From Adlercreutzia sp. ZJ141 (GTDB lineage: Bacteria; Actinomycetota; Coriobacteriia; Coriobacteriales; Eggerthellaceae), in contig NZ_JAAKEB010000004.1 of NCBI RefSeq assembly GCF_011038965.1, forward strand, positions 62,001 through 126,000: a DNA stretch of 64,000 nucleotides. Direction: 5' to 3'. The stretch's first letter is position 1; every line of letters starts with the position of its first letter. Under the pieces are notes generated by a model, which made no database searches, was not told where the DNA came from, and worked only from the letters and a program-made list of their open reading frames with translations. Positions 18,205 to 27,032 of the stretch are shown here, one piece after another. The position numbers were made by a program, and so were the translations under genes.

Positions 18205-18957
18205 ATGTCGAAACCCGCTTTGCCACTTGAGAGCATCCGCGCGCAGGTTGAAGCGTGCCGAAGGTGCCCCTTGGCCGACGGCCGCACGCAGACGGTGTTC
18301 GGAGCGGGCGACTCTCACGCCCGTGTGCTCATCGTTGGTGAGGCACCGGGAAAAAACGAGGACCTTCAGGGCGAACCGTTCGTGGGTGCTGCGGGAAAGT
18401 ACCTGAACGAATTGCTGGCCATTGCGGGGCTGCGCCGCGAAGACGTGTTCATCGCGAACGTATTGAAGTGCAGGCCCCCGGGAAACCGCGACCCTCGCCC
18501 CGAGGAAATACAATTGTGCGCCGACTTCCTGCGTGAACAGACGCGCTCTATCAATCCGGAGTTTATTGTTACACTGGGAAATTTCGCGACGAAGTTCATC
18601 CTGAAAACCGAAGTCGGCATCACGCGGTTGCACGGCAGCATGCAGCGTGCGGGGCGTTTCAAGGTGTTTCCCATCTTCCATCCGGCGGCGGCGCTGTACG
18701 ACGGCAGCAAGCGCGTTGCCCTTGAAGATGACTTCCATACGCTCGGCGAACTGATTCGCCAGTCAGACGAGACACATGCACTTCAGCAAGCGCAGGAAGC
18801 TGCACGCTGCGCGCCGGAAAGCGTGGTGCAGGAAGCTGGTGGACAACCTGCTGGCAAATCAGCTGATCAACCTGCTGACGAGCAGCCTGCTAACGAGCAG
18901 CCTGCTAACGAGCAGCCTGCCGCACAAGCTTCACTCGACTTCTCCGCAGGAGCGTGA
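18205..18957 (+). CDS. family-4 uracil-DNA glycosylase (4Fe-4S)
   Basis: 250 residues. Cluster cysteines C18, C21, C89 and C105 (CRRCPLADG, KCRPPGNRDP, CADFL) match the UDG family 4 layout. Motif A is GEAPGKNEDLQGEPFVG and the second catalytic motif is HPAAALYD. It removes uracil from DNA to start base excision repair. The enzyme part ends near residue 200; the remaining 50 are Ala/Gln/Glu/Pro-rich and encoded partly by 15-bp tandem repeats. GGGGAGG precedes the ATG. Confidence 0.93.
   Translation: MSKPALPLESIRAQVEACRRCPLADGRTQTVFGAGDSHARVLIVGEAPGKNEDLQGEPFVGAAGKYLNELLAIAGLRREDVFIANVLKCRPPGNRDPRPEEIQLCADFLREQTRSINPEFIVTLGNFATKFILKTEVGITRLHGSMQRAGRFKVFPIFHPAAALYDGSKRVALEDDFHTLGELIRQSDETHALQQAQEAARCAPESVVQEAGGQPAGKSADQPADEQPANEQPANEQPAAQASLDFSAGA
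18877..18921 (+). repeat. 15-bp tandem repeat in the glycosylase tail
   Basis: Three near-identical 15-bp units (18877, 18892, 18907) encode DEQPA/NEQPA. The reading frame is kept, so unit number can change the tail length without a frameshift. Confidence 0.85.
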
Positions 18958-18960
18958 GAA

Positions 18961-20295
18961 ATGCCCGCTGAAGAGAACCCTAACGCAGGCTTTGATGCGG
19001 TTGCGTACATCAACGAGCCGCGGTGGCAGGCGTCCAGGCTCGGGCTTGATCGCATTCGCGGCTTGCTGGATCGCATGGGGAATCCGCAGCGGCACCTGCG
19101 GTTCGTACACGTTGCGGGCACGAACGGAAAAGGCTCGGTCTGTGCCTATCTTGCCAGTGTGCTGCAGGCAGCAGGATTCCGAACAGGACTTTTTACGAGC
19201 CCCTATATTATTCGCTTTGAAGAGCGCATCCGTATTGATGGCAAAAGCATATCCGAGGCCAATCTTCGTGCGGTAACGCTATTCGTGCGCAGCCATGCCG
19301 AGGCGATGGCTGCGGAAACGGGCGACCACCCAACCGAATTCGAGTTGATGACCGCCGTGGCGTTCGAGTATTTTGAGCGCAGTGGATGCGACATTGCCGT
19401 TGTAGAAGTGGGGCTTGGCGGTCGTTTGGACTCTACGAACGTGATCGAGCAGCCCGAGGTGTGTGCGATTGCTCGCATTGGGCTTGACCACACGGCGCTA
19501 TTGGGCGACACGGTGGCAGCCATCGCAGGTGAGAAGGCGGGTATTGTGAAGTCGGGTGCGATGGTAGTGTCGTATCCGCAGGATCCCGAAGCTGCGGATG
19601 TTATCAATCACGTTGCGGCGAGCTGCGGATGTACGGTGCGTATCCCCGATTTCTCACAGCTAGAAGTTGAACCTGTTTGCGGCGCGCGCCGGGCGTTTCG
19701 CTACAAAGGTAGCACGTATACAACGCAGCTTCTGGGAAGCTATCAGCCGGAAAATGCCGCGCTTGTTATCGAAATTGTTGCCGCGCTACGCGCTCGGGGG
19801 TGGAACGTTTCCGATGAAGCGCTGTGTGTAGGCATCGCTTCTGCGCAATGGCCAGGGCGCTTTGAGGTGATAACGTTGGGCGCCAAACCCGCCGGACCCG
19901 CCGGACAAACCCTGGTCATCGACGGTGGACACAACCCGCAGGGGGCTTTCGTGCTAGCCGATTCGCTGCGCGATGCGTTTCCGGGCAGGAAGGTGACGTT
20001 CGCATGCGGTGTTCTGGCCGACAAAGACTACCGCGCAATGGTTGCTGCGGTGGCGCCGTTGGCAAACGCGTTCGTGTGTGCCGCCCCGCCCAACCCCCGT
20101 GCGCTTCCCGCAGATGACTTGGCGCGCGCGGTGCGCACCGAGCTGCAACAAGCAGGTGTTTCCGCCGTGGTGGAAACCGCGCCGACGATGGCAAGCGCTC
20201 TTGCTCGTGCGCGCGAACTTGCTGCGCCCGGCGGGCTCATCTGCGCGTTTGGCAGCTTGTACTCCATTGCTGAGCTGAAGGCGTCGCTCGCCTGA
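18961..20295 (+). CDS. folC: folylpolyglutamate/dihydrofolate synthase
   Basis: 444 residues of the Mur ligase superfamily: P-loop VAGTNGKGSVCAYL, TSPYIIRFEERIRIDG, VEVGLGGRLDSTNV, DHTALLGDT, carbamylated-Lys region AGEKAGIVKSG and IDGGHNPQGAF. It adds glutamate to folates and may also make dihydrofolate from dihydropteroate. It starts 3 bases after the glycosylase stop, so the two are probably coupled. Confidence 0.95.
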   Translation: MPAEENPNAGFDAVAYINEPRWQASRLGLDRIRGLLDRMGNPQRHLRFVHVAGTNGKGSVCAYLASVLQAAGFRTGLFTSPYIIRFEERIRIDGKSISEANLRAVTLFVRSHAEAMAAETGDHPTEFELMTAVAFEYFERSGCDIAVVEVGLGGRLDSTNVIEQPEVCAIARIGLDHTALLGDTVAAIAGEKAGIVKSGAMVVSYPQDPEAADVINHVAASCGCTVRIPDFSQLEVEPVCGARRAFRYKGSTYTTQLLGSYQPENAALVIEIVAALRARGWNVSDEALCVGIASAQWPGRFEVITLGAKPAGPAGQTLVIDGGHNPQGAFVLADSLRDAFPGRKVTFACGVLADKDYRAMVAAVAPLANAFVCAAPPNPRALPADDLARAVRTELQQAGVSAVVETAPTMASALARARELAAPGGLICAFGSLYSIAELKASLA

Positions 20296-20506
20296 ATACG
20301 CTTGAACACGACGAAGTATGACGGAGCTTACCTGAGCTCTACGGAGCTCGAATTGTGCCACTTTCGTTTCCCTGCTCGCCGTGCCGTGCCGTAAACGGTA
20401 CCATAGTGCAAACACCGATCAATTCCGCCAGCTCAAGCCGCACGGCGATACCCGTTGGTGTTTTCCAAACATATATCATGTCGACTACGTTTCAAGGAGA
20501 ACGAAC

Positions 20507-22465
20507 ATGGACGTAACGGAACAGCGCTACCTTAAGCTTCTTTCCCGGTCGTTCCCTTCCGCCGCGAAAGCGTCGGCGGAAATCATCAACTTAAGCGCCA
20601 TTTTGAACTTGCCTAAGGAAACCGAGTTTTTCGCTTCCGACATCCATGGCGAATACGAGGCATTCTCCCATATCTTGCGTAACGGTTCGGGGTCTATCCG
20701 CATGAAGATAGACGACGTGTTCGGCGACACGCTTGACGAAGCGGAAAAGCGATCGCTCGCTTCGCTTATCTACTATCCGTACGAGCGCATGGATCTGGTG
20801 CTTTCCCAGGTAAGCGACATACAGGGATGGTACTCGGTCGTGCTTCCCCGTTTAGTTGAGGTGTGTCGGCGCGCCGCGAGCAAGTATACGCGCAGCCGCG
20901 TGCGCAAGGCGCTGCCGCCGGAGTTCGCCTACATTATCGAAGAGCTGTTGACCGAAGATCGTTACGGCGTCGACAAGCAAGCCTACTACGAAGCCATCAT
21001 CAGCGCCGTCATCCGTACGAACAGCGGGCGAGCGCTCATCGAGGCGCTGTGCAACCTCATACAAAAGCTGGCCATCGACCACCTACACATTGTGGGCGAC
21101 ATCTACGACCGCGGGCCGGCCCCGCACGTCATCATGGATGCGCTGATGGGCTATGGCTACCATGCGCTCGACATTCAGTGGGGAAATCACGACATCGTGT
21201 GGATGGGCGCGTCGCTGGGGCAACGCGGCTGCATCGCGCATGTGGTGCGCAACTGCGCGCGTTACGGCAATCTGTCCATTCTGGAAGACGCCTACGGCAT
21301 CAATATCTTGCCGCTCGCGCAGTTCGCGCAGCGCGCCTACGCCGACGACCCGTGCGTGGCATTCGGCCTGAAGGGCAACCCCGATTTAAGCCCGCAAGAC
21401 CTTGAACTGAACATCAAAATACAGAAGGCCATGGCTATCATCCAATTTAAGGTGGAAGGTCAGCTCATCGACGAGAATCCCAGCTTTGGGCTGCAAGATC
21501 GCAAGCTGCTGCACCTTATCGACTACGAGCGTGGCACCGTGCTTCTTGACGGCGTGGAACACGAGCTTACCGACAAGGTGTTCCCCACAATCGACCCGGA
21601 AAATCCCTATCAGCTCACCCCCGAAGAAGAAGACGTGATGCAGCGCCTGGAGCAGGCGTTTACAAGTTGCGAAAAGCTACAGCGCCACATGCGCTTCTTC
21701 CTAGAAGTTGGCAGCTTGTACAAGGTGCAGAACAACACGCTTATGCTCCACGCCTGCGTGCCGCTGAATGCCGACGGAACGCTCAAAGAAGTAAACGTGT
21801 TCGGCGAGATACTGAAAGGTCGCGAGCTGTACGACACCATGGAGAACTGGGTGCGCATCGGTTTCTACAGCGACGACGCGCGACTGCGTAAGTGCGGCCG
21901 CGACCTGATGTGGTACCTGTGGCTGGGGGAGGGTTCGCCCCTGTTCGCGAAGAGCAAAATGGCCACGTTTGAGCTGTACCTTATCGCCGATAAGGCGGCG
22001 CGCAAGGAAGTGAAGAACCCGTTCTACACGCTGTTGGAAGACGAGTCGGCACTGGCGGGTATCTTCGAAGACTTCGGGCTTGATCCTGACCAATCGCGTA
22101 TCGTGTGCGGACACGTGCCGGTGAAGGTGAAGGACGGCGAAGACCCGGTGAAGTGCGGCGGGCGTGTGCTTACCATCGATGGCGGTTTCTCGAAAGCCTA
22201 CCAGCCTACTACCGGCATTGCGGGATACACGCTGATCAGCAACTCATACGGTTTCGTGCTGGCTGCCCATGAGCCACTGGAATCGAGGCAAGCGGCGGTG
22301 GAGAAGATGCTCGACATCCATTCGTCCCGGCGTGTGGTGGAAAGCGTGCGTGCTCGAACGCTGGTGGCCGATACGGACACGGGAACAGTGCTAAAGCAGC
22401 AGATCGCCGACTTGGAACGCCTGCTCGAAGCATACCGTCGTGGCGAAATAGCCGAGCGAGAATAA
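20507..22465 (+). CDS. fbp: fructose-1,6-bisphosphatase class III
   Basis: 652 residues of the large Firmicutes-type FBPase family (Fbp class 3). The metallophosphoesterase motifs are visible: SDIHGEYEAF, GDIYDRGPAPH and GNHDIVWMG. The later part contains CGHVPVKVKDGEDPVKC and GGFSKAYQPTTGIAGYTL. It dephosphorylates fructose-1,6-bisphosphate in gluconeogenesis, which suits an organism living on amino acids and organic acids. The ATG at 20507 follows AAGGAGA. It is followed by two strong hairpins. Confidence 0.95.
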   Translation: MDVTEQRYLKLLSRSFPSAAKASAEIINLSAILNLPKETEFFASDIHGEYEAFSHILRNGSGSIRMKIDDVFGDTLDEAEKRSLASLIYYPYERMDLVLSQVSDIQGWYSVVLPRLVEVCRRAASKYTRSRVRKALPPEFAYIIEELLTEDRYGVDKQAYYEAIISAVIRTNSGRALIEALCNLIQKLAIDHLHIVGDIYDRGPAPHVIMDALMGYGYHALDIQWGNHDIVWMGASLGQRGCIAHVVRNCARYGNLSILEDAYGINILPLAQFAQRAYADDPCVAFGLKGNPDLSPQDLELNIKIQKAMAIIQFKVEGQLIDENPSFGLQDRKLLHLIDYERGTVLLDGVEHELTDKVFPTIDPENPYQLTPEEEDVMQRLEQAFTSCEKLQRHMRFFLEVGSLYKVQNNTLMLHACVPLNADGTLKEVNVFGEILKGRELYDTMENWVRIGFYSDDARLRKCGRDLMWYLWLGEGSPLFAKSKMATFELYLIADKAARKEVKNPFYTLLEDESALAGIFEDFGLDPDQSRIVCGHVPVKVKDGEDPVKCGGRVLTIDGGFSKAYQPTTGIAGYTLISNSYGFVLAAHEPLESRQAAVEKMLDIHSSRRVVESVRARTLVADTDTGTVLKQQIADLERLLEAYRRGEIAERE

Positions 22466-22576
22466 ATCGCAGGGGGGCAAATGCCGCGCCCTGCCGCGCT
22501 CTACGCCCCCTGCGCTCTTCCGAGCTCTTCCGCGCCTCCTGCACCCCTATACCTTCTGTACACCCACGCCCCTGCA

Positions 22577-22601
22577 CGCCCCCGCATTGAATGCGGGGGC
22601 G
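22577..22601 (+). terminator. GC-rich hairpin downstream of fbp
   Basis: CGCCCCCGCATT (22577-22588) and AATGCGGGGGCG (22590-22601) form a long stem with a tiny loop, followed by TTTGCG. First of two adjacent stem-loops in the 386-bp gap between fbp and the molybdoenzyme operon. Confidence 0.65.
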
Positions 22602-22610
22602 TTTGCGTCG

Positions 22611-22660
22611 CGCAATGACACGAGTGCCGCGCCCTGCTGCACCCGTGTCATTGCGGGTTT
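22611..22660 (+). terminator. second hairpin downstream of fbp with T tract
   Basis: CGCAATGACACG (22611-22622) is fully complementary to CGTGTCATTGCG (22644-22655), followed by GGTTTT. A tandem terminator pair with the previous hairpin. No gene is seen between 22466 and 22851. Confidence 0.7.
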
Positions 22661-22851
22661 TCCCAATTTCCCAAAACCTGTTGAGGTGAGCCTTTCTGGC
22701 CTAGATACTGTACGTGGCAAGGGGAGACGTTTAATTCAATCAAATCGCAGATCACGCTATTACTGTACAGGGAAATTGCTTCCCTTGAACGCGTATATCT
22801 GCAACCTGGTCCCTTGTGTAACGCTGGCAGTCGATCAAGGAGGCGAGCTTC

Positions 22852-25440
22852 ATGACGAGAGGTCTTACAGCAAAAGGCGAGGTGCGCCCGTGGAGCGAAA
22901 CACACGTGCGAAATGAATCAGGTAGGGGCGACGAAGGGGCAAGCATGCTGCCTTCAACAAGCCGTCGCTCGTTTCTGAAACTTGCGGGCGTCGGAGCGGT
23001 TGCCGCCATTACGCCGCAGGTTCTAACGGCGTGTTCTACGCAAGAGAAAGCCACAGATGGCGGTGCGCCTTTAGGGAAATCGGGGCCGGTGGGCACGGCG
23101 CAGCCCGATTACGATCGTGTTGGTCGGTGTACCTGTGCGCCGAATTGCGTGGGAAGCTGCGGCATTAACGCTTTCGTGAAAGACGACACTATCGTAAAGG
23201 TTGAACCTGCCGACTTTCCCGATGAAAACTACAACCGCATTTGCCTGTGCGGCATTTCGAACGCGCTCCAGCGCGTGTATTCTCCCGATCGCATAAAGTA
23301 CCCCATGAAACGCGTTGGCGAGCGGGGCTCAGGCGAATGGGAGCGCATCAGCTGGGAAGAGGCCATCGATCTCATCTGCGAAAAGATGACGTACAACATC
23401 GAGAACTACGGACCTACCGCTAACTCATGGCTGGGGATGACGGGCAATTACGGCATCGTTCCGCAGTGCTTCTCGGGAATGATGGCCAGCACGTATGATG
23501 GCACGCAGTGGACAAACTTCGGCATCATGGGCGACTTGGGATGCAACATGGGCTGGATTCCCACAACGGGCGTTCAGCAAGACGCTGCCGACTGGGAAGA
23601 CATGTTGGGGTCGAAGACCATCATCATGTTTGGCTGCAACTACGCAGAAACCAACAAACAAGAAATGCACTTCCTTTTCGACGCGCAGGAAGCAGGCTCC
23701 CGCGTGATTGTGGTCGATCCTCGTTACTCGCGCACGGCGGCGAAAGCTGATGTGTGGATTCCTATTCGTCCGGGAACCGACGCAGCGCTCATGATGGGCA
23801 TGATGAACTGCCTTATCGCTGACAACAAGATTGACACCGATTACATTCGCTCGAACACAAACGGTGCGTTCCTTGTTGACGCGGCCACGCGAAAGCTCGT
23901 GAAAGACGGCGATGACTACCTGGTATGGGACGAGCAGGAAAACGCCGTGGCGAAGGTGTCTCCCCTCTCTGATGACTTGAAGCCGGCCTACCCGTCGGTG
24001 CAGGTGCAAGGCGAGGTGCCCGATGCGTGCGACGTCCCCGATACCGCTGCGATAACCGGAACGTACGAAATTGAGGTTGGCGGCGAAAAACTCACGGCCA
24101 GTCCCGCGTTCCAGGCGATTGTTGACTCTGTTGCCGCCTACACGCCCGAAGTGGCCAGCGCCATCTGTGAAGTGTCGGTTGACGACATTGTTGAACTTGC
24201 GCGCGCATACGCCGAGGATACGCCGGCGAAGATCCAGATCAGCCAGGGAACCAATCGCTACTGGAATGGGCATCTTCCCACGAGGGCGGCCATTCAGATG
24301 GCGGCCATTACCGGCAACGTGGGCAAGCAATATGCCGGCGTCAACTGGGCGGGTGGCGGCCTCATGCGTGTTTTGTTCAGCGTGAACCCTGAAGGTATGG
24401 CGCCGCGCGAAGGCCATGCGGCCACAGCACTGCCAGGCACGCAGTGGATGGATCTTGTTGCCAGCCAGCAGCCGCATCCCATTAAGCTCATCTGGTTCAA
24501 CAACTATGGATGGGGAACGCAAGGCCCCGAAGGCAGAAAGCTTGTCGAAGAGGTTTTGCCTCAGCTCGATTTCATTATCACTACGGATAACATTTTAAAC
24601 GCTGGTGCCGAGATGTCCGATCTTGTGCTGCCCGCCACGTCGTATTACGAAGAGCCGTTTGAGGTAGTTACCGCTTGGTCGAACTTCTACGTGCAGGCGC
24701 GCGAGCAGGTAATTCCGCCAATGTACGAGGCGAAAAGCGATTACGAGATTGGCCAGATGGTAGCCGAGCGTTTCGGTATCAAAGACGAAACGGCGTGGAA
24801 ACACGATGCGAAGGAATGGGCGCGCAAGTACGTTATCGAAGGAAACGCCGCGCCGGAATTCCGCGCCATCGACTTCGATGAGCTTGTGGAAAAGCAGGTC
24901 GTACGAGCCGATTTCCCCAGCCCGTATATTCCGTTCGAATCGCAGCGTTTCGCCACGCCGTCGGGCAAGCTGGAAATCTACACCGACAGCCTGGTCGATT
25001 TCGGCGAGGAAGTAGCCGCATTCTACGAGCCGGCCGAGAGCAACCGTCAGGAATTGGCGGCCAAGTTCCCGCTTACGTTCATGAATGCCAGAACGGTGTA
25101 CACCACGCACAGCCAGCACGTCAACCTGCCGTGGATTGGCGAGCTCATTCCCGAGCCGTGGATTGAGATATCTACCGCCGACGCGCAGGATCGTGGCATC
25201 GCGACTGGTGATGTGGTGCGAGTGTTCAACGATCGCGGCGAGTACCGGGTGAAGGCGCTGGTGACCGAAGAGCTGAAGCCAGGCTGCGTGAACCAGCGGC
25301 AAGGCTGGTGGCCGAAGCACTTCCCCGAGAACAGCCATTACCGCGATCTGCTCCACATGAAACTAAACCCAGCTCAGGACGCGATCTTCGAAACGAACTT
25401 CGCGCCGTACGACAATCTTGTTGAGATCGAGAAGGCGTAA
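22852..25440 (+). CDS. Tat-exported molybdopterin oxidoreductase, DMSO reductase family, catalytic subunit
   Basis: 862 residues. A twin-arginine signal SRRSFLKLAGVGAV ends in LTAC, a lipobox-like site, so the protein is exported folded and perhaps lipid-anchored. The N-terminal 4Fe-4S motif is CAPNCVGSC with a fourth cysteine in ICLCG. Long molybdopterin-binding regions follow (WERISWEEAIDLIC, VDPRYSRTAAKADVW, IRPGTDAALMMGM) and a C-terminal dinucleotide-binding domain (MNARTVYTTHSQHVN, CVNQRQGWWPKHF). GGAGG lies 8 bases before the ATG at 22852; an alternative ATG at 22945 starts closer to the signal. The family reduces sulfoxides, N-oxides, polysulfide and similar acceptors. Related gut actinobacterial enzymes also dehydroxylate catechols, so the substrate is unknown. 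Confidence 0.9.
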   Translation: MTRGLTAKGEVRPWSETHVRNESGRGDEGASMLPSTSRRSFLKLAGVGAVAAITPQVLTACSTQEKATDGGAPLGKSGPVGTAQPDYDRVGRCTCAPNCVGSCGINAFVKDDTIVKVEPADFPDENYNRICLCGISNALQRVYSPDRIKYPMKRVGERGSGEWERISWEEAIDLICEKMTYNIENYGPTANSWLGMTGNYGIVPQCFSGMMASTYDGTQWTNFGIMGDLGCNMGWIPTTGVQQDAADWEDMLGSKTIIMFGCNYAETNKQEMHFLFDAQEAGSRVIVVDPRYSRTAAKADVWIPIRPGTDAALMMGMMNCLIADNKIDTDYIRSNTNGAFLVDAATRKLVKDGDDYLVWDEQENAVAKVSPLSDDLKPAYPSVQVQGEVPDACDVPDTAAITGTYEIEVGGEKLTASPAFQAIVDSVAAYTPEVASAICEVSVDDIVELARAYAEDTPAKIQISQGTNRYWNGHLPTRAAIQMAAITGNVGKQYAGVNWAGGGLMRVLFSVNPEGMAPREGHAATALPGTQWMDLVASQQPHPIKLIWFNNYGWGTQGPEGRKLVEEVLPQLDFIITTDNILNAGAEMSDLVLPATSYYEEPFEVVTAWSNFYVQAREQVIPPMYEAKSDYEIGQMVAERFGIKDETAWKHDAKEWARKYVIEGNAAPEFRAIDFDELVEKQVVRADFPSPYIPFESQRFATPSGKLEIYTDSLVDFGEEVAAFYEPAESNRQELAAKFPLTFMNARTVYTTHSQHVNLPWIGELIPEPWIEISTADAQDRGIATGDVVRVFNDRGEYRVKALVTEELKPGCVNQRQGWWPKHFPENSHYRDLLHMKLNPAQDAIFETNFAPYDNLVEIEKA

Positions 25441-25452
25441 AGGAGATAAGCC

Positions 25453-26034
25453 ATGACGAAATATGCCTTTGCTATCAACCTTCACCGTTGCGTTGGGTGT
25501 CGTACCTGCACAGTCAGTTGCAAGATGGAAAACACGGTTGCCGATGGCCTGCAGCGCATTCGCGTGCTGAACGACGCCGGCGAAACCACGCTCGATGCGC
25601 CCGCGGGCGTTTACCCGAACGTGTCGTTTCTGTGGCGACCCGTGCCTTGCCAGCATTGCGATGAGCCGCCGTGTATCGACCCCTGTCCGGTTGAGGCCAC
25701 ATGGAAGCGCGATGATGGCGTAGTCGTCGTTGACAAGGAGCTCTGCATCGGGTGCGACTCGTGCATTAAGATGTGCCCCTACGACGCTCGCTTCTTAGAC
25801 GAAACGGCGGGTGTGGTTGACAAGTGCGATTTGTGTATTCACCGCCTGTCGAACGGCGAGGAAAAAACCATGTGTGAGCTGTGCTGTCCCAACCGCGCAA
25901 TCACCGTGGGCGACTTAGACGATCCGGAATCGGCCATTTCGAAGATTATTGCGGAAAACAACGTCGAACGCTACGATGAAGAAGCGGGAACACAACCGAA
26001 CGTGTACTACTGGTGGTCGGTGAAGAAGGCGTAG
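25453..26034 (+). CDS. four-cluster ferredoxin subunit of the molybdoenzyme (DmsB/NrfC-like)
   Basis: 193 residues with four sets of cluster cysteines: CVGCRTCTVSCK, CQHCDEPPCIDPCPVEAT, CIGCDSCIKMCPYDAR and CDLCIHR...CELCCP. This is the standard electron-transfer subunit that wires the molybdenum subunit to a quinol or other donor. It has no signal of its own and would be exported as a complex with the Tat-signalled partner. It starts 12 bases after that gene, with AAAGGAG. Confidence 0.92.
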   Translation: MTKYAFAINLHRCVGCRTCTVSCKMENTVADGLQRIRVLNDAGETTLDAPAGVYPNVSFLWRPVPCQHCDEPPCIDPCPVEATWKRDDGVVVVDKELCIGCDSCIKMCPYDARFLDETAGVVDKCDLCIHRLSNGEEKTMCELCCPNRAITVGDLDDPESAISKIIAENNVERYDEEAGTQPNVYYWWSVKKA

Positions 26035-26059
26035 CGCACGCAAAGGGTGTCGCACGTAT

Positions 26060-26110
26060 GGCGCCGCGCCGGTCGTGCCGGCTACGTCGGTCGCGTCGCG
26101 GCGCGGCGCC
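26060..26110 (+). promoter_or_regulatory. 12-bp all-GC hairpin before the chaperone gene
   Basis: GGCGCCGCGCCG (26060-26071) and CGGCGCGGCGCC (26099-26110) are perfectly complementary. There is no T run. The stem ends just before the AAAGGAAGG ribosome site of the next gene, so it could stabilise the upstream message or reduce chaperone expression. Confidence 0.65.
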
Positions 26111-26129
26111 GAAAGGAAGGTTGATTGTC

Positions 26130-26897
26130 ATGAGCGAACGGTGCGCGCAGGTACCGCCGCAGGTTGTGTCGAAACAGGTACCACCACAGGCTGTACCGCC
26201 GCAGGTGTTAACGCAGACGCCACCGCAGGTTGTACCGAACGAGAACCAGACGCAGGCGCAAGCTGCGCAGGCGTTTGCGCTGCTTGCTGAAACGCTTTCG
26301 CGCTGCCTGTTGCGTCCTACCGAAGGCTTGGCAGGCGAGTTGCAGTCGGGCGCGCTGTCGGCTCAGTTAGAAAGCCTGATTAACACGGGTGATGACGAAG
26401 AGCTCGTGAAGGCACTTGCCGCCGTCAAGAGCGAAGAGCTCGCGCTTGCGCACATGGAGTTGACTCAGGCGCGGCTTACGCTTGAGGTCGAGTACAATCG
26501 GCTGTTTGTGGGGCCAGGCAAGGTGCTCGCGCCTCCGTACGAGTCGTTCTTCCTTACTGCACATGAGGAAGGCGGGCGAGGTCGTCTTCGTGGTCCGTCC
26601 GAACGTGCGGTGCGTGCATGTTATGCAAAGTTCGGCTATGCCATGCCCGAGTTGTTCGTTGACTTTCCTGACCATATTGCCATCGAACTCGAATTCATTG
26701 CGATGTTGGCAAACGAGGAAGCGCGCGCCTGGTGCGATGGCAACGAAGATATAACTTTATTCAAGCAGCGTGCAATTGACGATTTCTGCCGCGATCATCT
26801 TGCCTGTTGGGTTGCCCCGTTTGCCTCCGCTGTGGCTGCAGGGTCTCGCCGTGCGTTGTATCCCGCCATCGCCACACTGGCAAAGCGCCTGGCTTAG
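26130..26897 (+). CDS. TorD/DmsD-family molybdoenzyme chaperone
   Basis: 255 residues. The first ~45 are a Gln/Pro/Val-rich repetitive tail (QVPPQ-type units). The rest is all-helical and TorD-like, with VEYNRLFVGPGKVLAPPYES and VDFPDHIAIELEFIAML, matching the family signature around the conserved PDH region. Such chaperones hold the Tat signal of the catalytic subunit until cofactor insertion is complete. AAAGGAAGG precedes the ATG. It is the last gene of the three-gene operon; no NrfD/DmsC-type membrane anchor is present. Confidence 0.85.
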   Translation: MSERCAQVPPQVVSKQVPPQAVPPQVLTQTPPQVVPNENQTQAQAAQAFALLAETLSRCLLRPTEGLAGELQSGALSAQLESLINTGDDEELVKALAAVKSEELALAHMELTQARLTLEVEYNRLFVGPGKVLAPPYESFFLTAHEEGGRGRLRGPSERAVRACYAKFGYAMPELFVDFPDHIAIELEFIAMLANEEARAWCDGNEDITLFKQRAIDDFCRDHLACWVAPFASAVAAGSRRALYPAIATLAKRLA

Positions 26898-26908
26898 GGC
26901 AGCAGAGG

Positions 26909-26984
26909 GCGGCGTTGCTGGCACTGCCAATAACGCCGCTTAGCCCGGAGTAAGCCAAAAGCGCGGTGTTGCAGGCAACGCCGC
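26909..26984. repeat. two related stem-loops between torD-like gene and fic gene
   Basis: GCGGCGTT (26909-26916) pairs with AACGCCGC (26932-26939), and GCGGTGTTG (26963-26971) with CAACGCCGC (26976-26984). Both right arms continue into CTTAGCC, so the second looks like a copy of the first. They sit between convergent genes and may act as bidirectional 3' ends. Confidence 0.6.
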
Positions 26985-27032
26985 TTAGCCTTGGGTAGGG
27001 CAAGGAACCTGCGTTTTCGGCGTGCCGAACAA

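Noticed and set aside
26909-26984. CRISPR-like repeat pair
   Set aside because: Only two copies of a short stem-loop with unequal spacing and no cas genes; no CRISPR array is present anywhere in the window.
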